Assembly (NCBI RefSeq): GCF_902459465.1 | Contig: NC_047082.1 | Span: forward strand, 5,022,001 to 5,086,000 | Length of the DNA: 64,000 nt | Source of the DNA: Asterias rubens | Lineage: Eukaryota > Echinodermata > Asteroidea > Forcipulatida > Asteriidae | Direction: 5' to 3' | Shown: one piece after another, positions 53,965 to 64,000 of the stretch | How the letters are laid out: each line of letters begins with the position of its first letter | How positions within the stretch are numbered: position 1 is the stretch's first letter | Made by a program: the position numbers and the translations under genes | Notes under the pieces: model-generated | Seen by the model: the letters and a program-made list of their open reading frames with translations, nothing else | Told to the model about the DNA's origin: nothing | Database searches by the model: none

Positions 53965-55430
53965 TATGTTTAAATAAAAACTTTGTATTCATTACTCAAA
54001 GGGCATGGAAACAGTGCCAGATTTTTAACAAGCATGCATTGTTTTTGGAAAAATTACTATACTTAAGGCATGATCAGTCACAACAGGATACAATAAACAC
54101 AGTGTTTCTACCCAGAAGACATGAAAATACCAATAACAACCGAAAGGGAACACTTTCAAAAAAGAGGCGCTATTCACAAAACATTGTTTTATGCAATGTC
54201 AAGAAATATGATTGGGGCTGGGCCGGGCAAATTCTAAAATTAAGGTCATCAACAGTTCCTGATCAATGTTGGGTAATCTACTAGTGCTTAGGAAAAGATG
54301 CAAGATTCATAGAATTATTACTTTTTAATGTTAGAAATTCAATATGAAGAAAAAACAATTCAAAATGCATTTGTTTTCTGTTTGGGGAAAAAAGTCTATT
54401 ATTTGAGACAGTACTGTTAACATCAGGATACACTTGCCCAAGTTTTTCTTACCAGAAATAAAAAGACAAATTTTGGCCCTGATCAAAATCGAAAGGAAAA
54501 TATTCTGAGACCCCTGAAAAAAATGAAATTTTGAGGGCAAAAAATATGGTAAAAATGTTGATTTTGCAAGTTCTAAAAACATACTCTAATGCACGTTCTA
54601 AAAATAGCACAAGGGTGAAATTTATAGCAATATTTTTTTTGTCTCAAGTAAAGCCAAGGATGATACTTTGTAGTGTTGGACAAGGTTTTATGAAATATTT
54701 TTGTTTTTTGGTGGGGTGGAGTTGTAAATATTAACTAAAAAAACAGTTTTTCAGACCCCAAAATCGGCCTAAAGTGGCCTAAACACAAACGAACTGTTAC
54801 CATGGCAACGTGTTATATTATGATTTGAAATGTAAATGTTGTTTATTTGGACCCCAAGTTCCTACCATCCACAAAGTAAAATATTAAGTATAAGAAAAAT
54901 ATTCTTTTTTTTTTATCATGGACACGTATGTCGATATTATGTGAAAAGACCCTTAAAAAGGCATTTTTCACGTTTTTGGGAAAAAAGTCTAGTTTTGAGG
55001 CAATACTGTCACAACAGGATACAATTGCCCAAGTTTTTGACACCAGATATGGAAAGACCAATGTTGGCCCTAATCACAGCCGAAAGGAAAATTTTCTGAG
55101 ACCCCTGGCAAGTTGACATTTTGGGGTCCAAAAATAGGGTAAAAATGTCGATTTTGCAAGTTCTAAAAACATACTGTAATGCATGATGCAAAAATAGCAT
55201 ATTTAAAGCAATAATTTTTTTTCTCAAGGAAGGCCAAGGATGATACTTTGTAGTGATAAAATGGCCAAAAAACAAAATGAGCCGTAACCATGGCAACGGG
55301 CTTTACATGGAATTGAAAATGCAATTTTGTTTACTTGCACCCCAAGACCCTTCCACCAACAAAGTATAAAAAAAAATCATATTTTGACCGTGAGCAACTA
55401 TGTCAATTATTTACCTGAACTGACTCTTAA

Positions 55431-55764
55431 AGACACTGGACACTATTGGTAATTGTCAAAGACCATTCTTCTCACTATGTGTGAAAATTTGAGCTCAATT
55501 GGCTCGATAATAATGAAATAAAAGACACCCTTGTCACACGATGTGCTTTCAGATGCTTGATTTCGAGAAATCAAATTCTAAATCTGAGGTCTCGAAATCA
55601 AATTCGTGGAAAATTGCTTTTCTTAAAAACTACGTTACTTCAGAGGAAGCCGTTTCTCACAATGTTTTATACTAATTATCAATAGCTCCATATTACTCGT
55701 TACCAATCTATGGTTTTATGCTAATAATTATTTTGAGTAATTACCAATAGTGTCCACTGCCTTT
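55431..55764. repeat. Foldback repeat family A
   Basis: AGACACTGGACACTATTGGT to AGTGTCCACTGCCTTTAA; directly abuts the right end of the 4.2-kb inverted repeat. Confidence 0.85.
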
Positions 55765-56059
55765 AATGGTACAACAAAAAATATGAACTAAGAGGCGGCT
55801 TTCATAAGACTGTACTCTATGAATGAGATCGTAGACAACCTTTGTGAGGTGAGCCCATCTTTTCATCAAACCTAAATTCAACATCAACTTTAAAGTCACG
55901 ATAAATGATAGAAATATTTATTAGTGAGCAGAACGACTTGTAATTCATTTTATTGATCATGCAAACAATCTTAGCAATTGTGTGGAATTCGTTTAAGGCC
56001 AAGGCCAATCTTACTTTCGAAAAAAGATATCCCTCAAATAAAAGGTAAATTTGACTTAC

Positions 56060-56140
56060 CTGCTGCCCTCACAAAAGCATCCACCAATATCAAAAGAAGG
56101 AAATGCAATGTTGGGTTTAAACACAATGATGAAATTCTAT
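56060..56140 (-). other. Candidate alternative signal-peptide exon of receptor
   Basis: Minus-strand frame ending LHFLLLILVDAFVRAA, followed by one base and a GTAAGT donor. This is the same phase as receptor exon 1, so it would splice in frame to exon 2. No in-frame ATG is visible before a stop at about 56180, so an upstream exon would have to supply it. Weak; could be chance. Confidence 0.25.
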
Positions 56141-57499
56141 AGTCCCTTGACTGAACTTTTACTATACCTACTGGTCCATATTAATCATTTCAATTGTGTT
56201 TTGTGTGAAACATCCGATGAAAACATGGAACTATATATACACACACTGTGAAACACTAGGAACTGACAAAGCGGAACACACTGTGGAAAAATGATATAAT
56301 CGCAGTTCACCAAAAGTGCCTGCGGAATTTGTTTGTATTAAAGGTCATCATTGTATCGATCAGATTTCATCATTATTCAAAAGTTCATCCGCGGCACGTG
56401 ACTAAACCAAATCCGATAATAGAGAATAGCGTGATAATCGGTCTTCAATAATCAATTCTCAAAGTCAAAGCTCACTGATTGAGAAACAAAGTCTACAGAA
56501 AGGGGAATTTTAAAACCATGGAAAGTATGTTGTACACAGTTATAGCTTGTTTTTTTTTTAATAAGGGTGTTATCACCTTTTTGAATCTGAAACCGCCTAG
56601 GAAATGTTTTAGGGTTTGACTGTGCCTATTATTCAACTCTACAATAAAACAATAATTATGTTGTGAACGTTGTTTATAAACATTTGTTTTTATAAACAGT
56701 AACCACATGGACAATATTTTATTTCATGAATGAAGAAACGATAGATTGAGTGAATAAGTGGCATAAACGAGCCTATTTCTGCTTGTGTTTACTGTCATGG
56801 GTCATTTCATGTCAGACCAACACACTTTTTTACCTCATGTCTTCCGATTTTGATAAAAATTGCTGTGCTTGTAGGTCCTTATCAGCAATGAATGCACACA
56901 CATTTTTAGCCCGATCCGACTTACGATGTGGTCAGGGCAGAAACCAATAAAATCTGACATTTTTAGGGTAAAATATCACCATTTTGGTAAAAATATGTCA
57001 TAACCATGTCAATTTTTATCACATATATGCAAATTTGGTATCAAAATGATGAGAATTGCATGCTAGAATCAATTCTTTTGTCAACAATAAATTTTCTGAA
57101 ATGTAGGTCACTGTAATCTTTATTGGGTTATTGTCACCTTTGACCCAGTTTTTGAAATAATGTATCATTCAAAAATCAACGAAATAAAAATCACTTGATA
57201 GAGCATGTCTTCCTCTATCAGAATCCACTAAGAAACAGTTGGGCTCTTCATCAAAATTTACAACTTTATGCGATTGTTGTACTAGTCACTGTGATATTTA
57301 ATAATGTTGTCGTGACCTTTGACCCAATTTTTGAAAACACGCATCATTTCAAAATTCAACGAAATGAAAATCACTCGATCGAGCATGTCATCCTCTTTCA
57401 GAATCACCTAATTAACTATAATGACACGCTGCAAGTTGGTGCTGAAACGGAGAGACATGCGATAGGTCAGGTTGGTCACATGTGGTCTAAGCCGTTGTC

Positions 57500-57790
57500 A
57501 TGTTGGTCTAAGCCGTTGGTCCCTTGTGTTGTGTAAACGCATGTAAAAGAACCCAGTGCACTTATCGAAAAGAGAAGGGGTTCGCCCCGGTGTTCCTGGC
57601 TGGATTGGCAGCATATTGCGCCATAGCACCTTCTAAACCATTACATGGTGCTTAAGGATTAGGTCTTATATCTCAAAATTCGCCCCACTCCTTGCAGTAA
57701 TAATACCTGGCGCTTTGTATCCTTTGGCGAAAGGCGCGTTATAAATACGGTTATTATTATTATTAACATTATTATTATTATTATTATTAT
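57500..57790 (+). mobile_element. SINE copy
   Basis: CCCTTGTGTTGTGTAAACGC, the AAAAGAACCCAGTGCACTTA segment, CGCCATAGCACCTT, then AAGGCGCGTTATAAATACGG with an ATT-rich tail. Same family as 31330-31694. Confidence 0.75.
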
Positions 57791-58039
57791 GTTTACCGTA
57801 CATAGTTGCGCAAAAGAGCAAGCCACGTCACTTTTGCTGACAGAGCCTTCTCGGTACATTATGGACCCAAACTCCGGAAAAAGTCCATAAGAACTAGGGC
57901 ATGACAGAAACAATCGAAAAGACAGGAGCAAAACCTGACCAGCGATCAGTAGATTTACCAAAGTTTTTTTTAAATTTACATGGGAAAATTAATATAATTA
58001 TGACAAGAAGACCCCATCGGAAGTTGTTTGTATTGGGCT

Positions 58040-58281
58040 CAAGTGGTATCATTTGCTATGGGTCGGCCATTTTATGGAGTCAAAATTTTGACTCCACAAA
58101 ATGGCCGACCGTGTCAGTTCTCGAAGGAAAGGAAAACCGAGCAAATTCCAGGCATGTTTGTGTGGATTATTTATATTAATTTTAAATTATCTATCTAACC
58201 AATTCAACAAAATGGTTTCAAATCCTTTTCAAAGACTAACTAGCCGGATCCAAGGATCCAAGGCAACGACGTGTCCCTTTA
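58040..58281. repeat. Family B element, one end degraded
   Basis: Central GGTCGGCCATTTTATGGAGT palindrome, then CAAGGCAACGACGTGTCCCT at the right. Confidence 0.75.
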
Positions 58282-59020
58282 AGCGGCCGATTTCATACAG
58301 TTGTACTGTATATCCACATACTGACACAAAACTGTAATCAATGTAACTTCCCTAGGGTAAATCATTCGTAAATACCAATACAGCGAGTCATGCTGTGGTA
58401 TTGAAATACTTGTTTTCAAAGTTTTTCTATAGGTTTCCATTTTGTATTGATTTGTTTATAAACTAAAAAAAAAAATGCTACACTGCCGATAAAAGCAAAA
58501 CATCAAAAGCAACCCCATACGTTAATTTCCTTCTAATTGCTCAACAGTTCGATCATGTGTTTAGCTTTAGTTCATTAGCCATGTGTTATGGATCGCACAG
58601 CGTCATCGAGCGCCATGTTTTGAGGATACACAATGTAAAGTGCACAACTCTAAGCCAATGATAGCCTTGCTCACATGCACGTATCAACATAGATGATGGT
58701 CATAATGACGTCATATGCAATCAATAATTAGCCACAGGGTTCTTTAACTTGCTCCCTCTTCATTTATTTGCTGTTCTTGTTCTTCGTCTTCACTGCTTTC
58801 AAGATCATGTCTCTCAGTGCCGTAGTGCCCCTTCATTGACAAGAAACACTAGGATGTTCCTCTGCTGTCGTGTTGATCCTCGTGGCCGGTAGCTTATCCT
58901 CATAGAACCCGTACCCCTATCTAAAGTGTACAGAATGTCTTCTCTTCGAGCAAAACGCGGATGGAGCTCCGTTAGCTAGTAAATTACTGTGTTGCACCAA
59001 GGAACAATGTTGTGTTCTAG

Positions 59021-59026
59021 TTTATT
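59021..59026 (-). terminator. Candidate poly(A) signal of the lectin gene
   Basis: AATAAA on the minus strand about 50 bases after the lectin stop codon. Confidence 0.45.
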
Positions 59027-59076
59027 TTGTGTGGTAGCACTAAACACTATTGCAAAAGCGTATTGACGGTATGCTT

Positions 59077-59619
59077 TTACATTTTGGGCGCAAAGCGGCC
59101 ATTTGCATTAGCCCGAAGGCACTCCATCGCCGGCGCGATTGGTTGAGTGGCAGAATGCCTTGGTGTGATTGGTTGAATGGCAGAATGCTGACACACCACG
59201 GAATTGTCATGAAGGCATTGGATGTTATTCCATTGTCCGTAGTATTGCCGCCTCATCTCAATGCAATTTTCATCTAGATAACCCTCGTTGGGTTCAGCCC
59301 AGTACCAGTTGAAGTACTTACACTCTGTCCCGCGGTGATCCACCCACTTATCTTGGCCATTGCGTATAGTACAACCGACCCAAACACCCCCTGAAGTGTG
59401 ATTACTTTCTTTGAAAACGCCCCAGATGAACTGATGCTCCAAGAGTGATTTGGCGATCGCTAAATCTCCACCCATGGCGGTGCAAGTGTCAATGGCATCA
59501 GCCCATCCCATCACGGTGTGAAGTAAGTGGTAGCAAGACCCGCTAAACAATGTCTGATCGGGCGGACAAACACCTGCAAGTCCGGTACATACAATACTCA
59601 GTAAAACTAACTGCTTCAT
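59077..59619 (-). CDS. Secreted C-type lectin-like protein, single exon
   Basis: 180 residues from the ATG at 59619 (A at -3). An upstream in-frame ATG at 59682 is less likely because the inner Met starts a signal peptide (KQLVLLSIVCTGLAG). The mature protein is one C-type lectin domain: C18/C29 (long-form N-terminal pair), C46-C143 and C119-C135 core disulfides, EPN at 109-111 (the motif associated with mannose-type calcium sites), WNN at 130-132 where WND is usual, and a sequon at N73. Echinoderms and other invertebrates use many such lectins in immunity and skeletogenesis; the role here is inferred only. A 36-residue tail after the domain contains a duplicated QPIxP motif and one unpaired Cys. 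No intron, unlike the two other genes. Confidence 0.85.
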   Translation of the reverse strand: MKQLVLLSIVCTGLAGVCPPDQTLFSGSCYHLLHTVMGWADAIDTCTAMGGDLAIAKSLLEHQFIWGVFKESNHTSGGVWVGCTIRNGQDKWVDHRGTECKYFNWYWAEPNEGYLDENCIEMRRQYYGQWNNIQCLHDNSVVCQHSAIQPITPRHSATQPIAPAMECLRANANGRFAPKM

Positions 59620-60067
59620 TTTACCCACACATAAAGAACCCCCAACACGATGCGTTTGGTTTTCACAAAGTTTGATGCTCACATAACCATTGTTGTTGTT
59701 GTTGTTGTTTTTTTTTTTGTTCTTTAGATGATCTTCCCGTCAAAGGCAACCCCTTCAAAGAGCCAGGCTGGCAACAGCCAATGATGTGTATGCCTATTAT
59801 TTTAAACAGTCCATTTTGCGTGAGTTCCCTCTCACAATAGTGAACATGATATGATATAAAGTTCAATGCAATGTACTGTCCGACGTGCCGAAGAACTGAG
59901 CAGGAAGCAACAGGTGGCACCAAGAATAAATTGTCCACAAAGAGACTTTTGTTTCAACAAGTCTTACTAAACAAAGGAGCTGCGTGTTTGGCCGTGTCAG
60001 TCCGACGCTGCAAAAAAGAATCACTGGTGAAGGTGTGGTAATTTGTGTTTTTCACCGCAGTCGGCTT

Positions 60068-60335
60068 AGACTTGTGGACAAGTCGTTAAATCGGCCCCAC
60101 GCGCTGAGATAGTGGTCTCGCGAGATCACTGCTCTCGCGCTAACTGATGGCTCCCCGATTTCGACTCCTCATTCGCGAGATCACTGCTCTCGCGCTAACT
60201 GATGGCTCCCCGATTTCGACTCCTCATTAAATGAGGAGTCGAAATCGGGGAGCCATCAGTTAGCGCGAGAGCAGTGATCTCGCGAGACCACTATCTCAGC
60301 GCGTGGGACCGATTTAACGACTTGTCCACAAGTCT
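60068..60335. repeat. 268-bp palindromic element with 10-bp target duplication
   Basis: Arms AGACTTGTGGACAAGTCGTT and AACGACTTGTCCACAAGTCT. CAGTCGGCTT occurs directly on both sides (60058-60067 and 60337-60346). The left arm carries an inner direct duplication (CGCGAGATCACTGCTCTCGC, about 60119 and 60173). Confidence 0.88.
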
Positions 60336-61204
60336 ACAGTCGGCTTGATAATTCGATCGATAGGTATTTTGAGGCCAGCGCACCAATTTAGATAGTATTT
60401 TTAGAATCGTTGCCAAAGAGATAGCGAGGATGACAGGCACGCACGCCCATTATAATAATTCCAACACATATATAGCGCCTAAATAATGTTGACATGGGCG
60501 CTGAACATGGTAGTGGTAGAACAACTAAGCAAGTACTTATTGTATGGATAAATAACATTTAAAAAAATACAAACATGTTACAATAGGAGTAAACACATCT
60601 TTTATCATTCAACCTGTTAGTAAAACAAGTAACTCAATAAGTTGAATCCTTGAAGTATTACAAATGCAGATTAATCTAAAATATAAAATACGAAAAAAAG
60701 CTTAACTATAACAATAGGAGTAAGCAAATCTTTTAACATTCAACCTGTTTGTAAAACATGTTACCCGATAAATTGAATTCCTGAAGAATTAAAAATGCAA
60801 TTTGATCTAAAATCTACGAAATATTGCGAACCATTAAACTCATTAGACAGCAGGCTAAAAATACATAATGAGAGGGGCGGTAATAATGCGTGCATTCTAG
60901 GGTAAAACTAATAGTTTACGTGTCTTCCCCCCCCCCCCCCCCCCAGGAAGCAGTTTAGAAGAGTCAAGGTTAAAATCGTCGATTTAAAAAAAAAAAATCC
61001 ACTCCAATTATATTTCGATTTTAATTTGAAGTGCGTCACAGTAATCTATTAGCTTCAAAATGAGCAATAATATACTAATTATTTAGATAAAAGGTCTCCA
61101 ATGTCAACAGTTTTCAATGGCTTTTCCTAATACGTTCGGTAATGACTCTGAAAATGAATCAATAAAAATTGACGTGATGAGAAGTAGGCGGCTTTGCAAT
61201 CTTT

Positions 61205-61810
61205 TAAAAACAATTCACTTCAAAGTAGGCGACAGTGGTTATTCACCAATTCAGGCGCGCAGTGTTGAGCACCGTGCGCCATTGCTGAGGTGTACATGTG
61301 CTTAGTTGTGTGCACAAAGACATGAGAACATCATGTTCCTTTTCACTCTTTATGGAAATTTAATGTTTTCCTCAACGACATACACAATTTTCTTAACATT
61401 ACATCATGATATACTATTGAAGATAACTGACTACAAAATTTGCAACTAAATAGAAACCGAATCACCTTGAAAACGGTGCTTGTCTTAGGTGAATTAGAGG
61501 GAAAAGACTCGGAAACTGAATTCAATAGTCACTAAATTGAAATTTTTTTTTCAGAATTTCAGTATTTTCCTTTGTGCTTAATTTATAATTTTTGTTTAGC
61601 AAGAATGTTGCACATCGTCATATCATGCAGCCATGTCAGAGAAATCGCATAGATTGTCGAGAAAGACATTAAATTTCCATAAAAAGAAAGAAAAAAAAAA
61701 ACATGATTTCCTTATGTCTCTGTGGACAACACTAGGCAAATTTTACCTCAGGAATGGCCGCGGTGCTCAACTTTTGCGCGCCCGGTGCGCGCCTGAAAAT
61801 ATACTTGTTA
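61205..61810. repeat. Long diverged foldback
   Basis: CAGGCGCGCAGTGTTGAGCA near 61250 pairs with the GGTGCTCAAC...GGTGCGCGCCTGA stretch near 61760-61796; the inner AAATTTAATG-type segments also pair. Confidence 0.6.
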
Positions 61811-63556
61811 TTGCCCAAATCTTGAATAATGTAATAAGTGTTACCAGTAACGATAAGAAGCATTGCCATTATAAGATTGTGTGTATTCCTGCGTGGACAT
61901 TGCCCCTGAGTTTCGGCAAAATCTCAAAACGTGACGTCAAGGCCCGTGAAAGGCCAACCATTTTAAAATAAAACTTTCACGAGTTGTTTTATCGTCTATG
62001 TCTATCTACATGTTAACTATGTTAATAGGCATATTGGAGAATTTGTAGTTGAATCGGGAACTCAATTGATGATGTTTCTTATCAACTGGATATTTTTTTA
62101 TGTATGTGACATACTAGGCCGCCTATAAAAATACTAATAATTTTTAAGAAATAAAATTTGTTTTTAAACAAAAAATATTAACAACTAAAGATTAAATATA
62201 AGCAGACGTTTTCTATATTATTTGTAATTGTAAAACAATATCGAACAATGAAGATGTTTTTAAAAGATGGATACAATTTTGCAATTGTGTGAAAGCGGCC
62301 ATTGCTGGATATTGCGCAATCACAGTCGGTGAAAAACTTAGTGGGCGCCCTGCACATATGCGAATCATTCACATGATGATGCATAACTCGGGAAGTAAGA
62401 GTTCTAAAAGCTTTTTCTTTGAATTTATAATAGATATTATTGAAAAATTTAACCGTCCCCAAAAAAAAAATTCATAAGTGTGAGAACTTAAGTTTACCAA
62501 AAAAAAGGTTAACCATATTTTTATATTCCGCATACAATTTTTTTTCTGTAGTATGTAACCTGCCATCCTCAAAAATTTTCCAGATTTGTTTTAAAGGATC
62601 TTATTTTAAAATCGATTATAATAAAACAAAATCCCCATTAGAAAGCGCTACGACAGTTGCAATATTGTGCTGGAAAAAATGCATTCCGCTGACGTAGGCT
62701 ATACTATACATTATCTTGGGAACCGGAAAAAGGAGGTCAACTGAGTGTCATTTAATGTTTCTTACGTCTTGAAAAGCACGACCGAAATATAGGCCTATAA
62801 ATTTGACCAAAAACATTAAACTTCGTCAGCGAAAGCACATGAGCAATGAACGAAATAAATTTAGAATTATATTCATTTATTAATAAATATACCGATAAGC
62901 AAAACAATGGATTAATGTATCATTAGTCAAAAGACCATAAACATATTTTCTTAAGCACTGAATAAAACAATTAATAAAGCAAACAGTGGCACAGTACTAA
63001 TAGTAAATCAGCAAAAATAATTAAATCAGTTATGTTTACATTCATACCCTGACCGTTCCCTTTAAAATTAAAGTGCAGACGTTGTACCCAACGACTGCAT
63101 ATACCAATTTAATAAAGCCTTAGCACAAAACTTGCTAAGCATGGAAAACTCTTGCTAATAGCAAAATAGGTTGCCAGCAAAAACACTGTCGGTGTGAGTA
63201 GTAGCCCCACCAATTTCATGCTTAGTAGATGATTTTGCCACAAATCAGTCCATAGCACAAATCAGTCCATAGTCAGAGGTAGGTAGGGGTAGACGTTGAC
63301 CCAAGGGTCCGGTCTGGCAACGCCGTCACTCTCGGCTACGATCTAGACGGAGGAGGAGCGGGCCCAACGCTGCACCAAACGGTTCACACAAAGCATGCCT
63401 GCATGGGCAATTGGTCATAGACTTGATTCAAGTCCCATATCCTGCGAGAGGTCAAAAATGTAGATTTTGTGGTCCCGATAATGCACAGGTTGGCGCGCAG
63501 TACAAAAGTTGAGTCAGTTCTTGAAAGGGCACCGACTGATCAAACAGAACTACCCC

Positions 63557-63683
63557 AAAGTGGTCAAACCGTTTCTCAAAATGTTTCATAATTATCAACA
63601 GCTCTCCATTGCTCGTTACCAAGTATTAAGTTTTTTGCTAACAATTATTTTGAGTAATAACAAATAGTGACCAATGCCTTTAA
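63557..63683. repeat. Family A fragment
   Basis: GTGGTCAAACCGTTTCTCAA to GACCAATGCCTTTAATA; truncated on the left. Confidence 0.65.
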
Positions 63684-64000
63684 TAACATCTGCTGACATG
63701 TCACTATACACATCGTTTCATCTTTAAAATGTAAGAATTCGTCAAACATTGTCATGCATAAATAATTTAATGATCTATATCAAACAACTGAATTTTGTTA
63801 TAAGCCCGTGAAAAATAAAAGGAGTATACATTAATAACTGCTATTTAATACACAACCATTTGAATAATTATAATAAGGCTACCCAATGTCATGACTGGAA
63901 TGCAATGAACCTCATTCTACATTTCCAATTTCTTCTCATTTTTATATTATAATGCCGAATAATTACCACCAGTACTGTTAAGTCCGACACCCTATGTGTG

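Larger units (their letters stand above)
51232..55430. repeat. 4.2-kb inverted repeat (foldback) upstream of receptor
   Basis: Left end TTAAGAGTCAGTTCAGGTAA, right end TTACCTGAACTGACTCTTAA. The arms match inward for about 1.6-1.7 kb (51232 to about 53000 against about 53800 to 55430). Each arm holds diverged direct repeats of the same ~0.6-kb motif (GTTGCCATGG..., GGCCGATTTTGGGGTCTGAA, AGGGCCAA...). The loop carries a family B repeat at 53374-53597. Confidence 0.9.
59683..64000. other. Gene-poor right end
   Basis: Apart from the palindromes and the family A fragment listed separately and a C tract at 60927-60944, I see no coding exon. A GC-richer stretch at about 63290-63440 shows no clear open frame. 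Confidence 0.6.

Overview
The window is animal nuclear DNA. Its genes are split into short coding exons with canonical GT/AG introns, AT-rich non-coding sequence fills most of the space, and foldback (MITE-like) repeats, tRNA-derived SINEs and LINE/DNA-transposon relics are dense. The gene content (an annexin, a receptor tyrosine phosphatase with a Tie-like ectodomain, a small secreted C-type lectin) and the style of the dispersed repeats suggest a marine deuterostome invertebrate. An echinoderm, perhaps a sea star, is my best guess; this is inference, not proven by any single element.

Layout. (1) 1143-7616, plus strand: the 3' nine exons of an annexin gene, from the second half of repeat I to the C-terminus. 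Its first exons lie left of the window. Exon 8 has a decoy partial duplicate just upstream, and the last exon carries a one-base insertion that truncates the protein. (2) 7617-12514: convergent intergenic region filled with foldback repeats. (3) 12515-51108, minus strand: one gene of about 38.6 kb. I could join 32 coding exons with consistent splice phases into a conceptual protein of about 1510 residues: signal peptide, two Ig-like domains, four Tie-type EGF modules, fibronectin III domains, a transmembrane helix, an Ala/Thr/Pro-rich juxtamembrane insert, and two tandem PTP domains. The outside resembles Tie/angiopoietin receptors while the inside is a phosphatase. Phosphatase domain 1 keeps Cys, Arg and Gln but has WPH where the WPD general acid should be. 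Domain 2 has lost the P-loop Arg and the WPD Asp. One intron (15456-22639) carries a minisatellite of about 5.8 kb with a 61-bp unit. (4) 51232-55430: a 4.2-kb inverted repeat directly upstream of the receptor start codon. (5) 55431-59020: further repeats, a SINE, and a weak candidate alternative signal-peptide exon near 56060. (6) 59077-59619, minus strand: an intronless secreted C-type lectin-like gene. (7) 59683-64000: no gene recognised; palindromic elements and low-complexity tracts.

The three genes do not form an obvious pathway. The main point of interest is the Tie-ectodomain/tandem-PTP receptor with atypical catalytic loops. Around it there is repeated local exon-edge duplication: the annexin exon 8 acceptor, the Ig exon acceptor in seven copies, the start of EGF exon 4, and the whole juxtamembrane exon.
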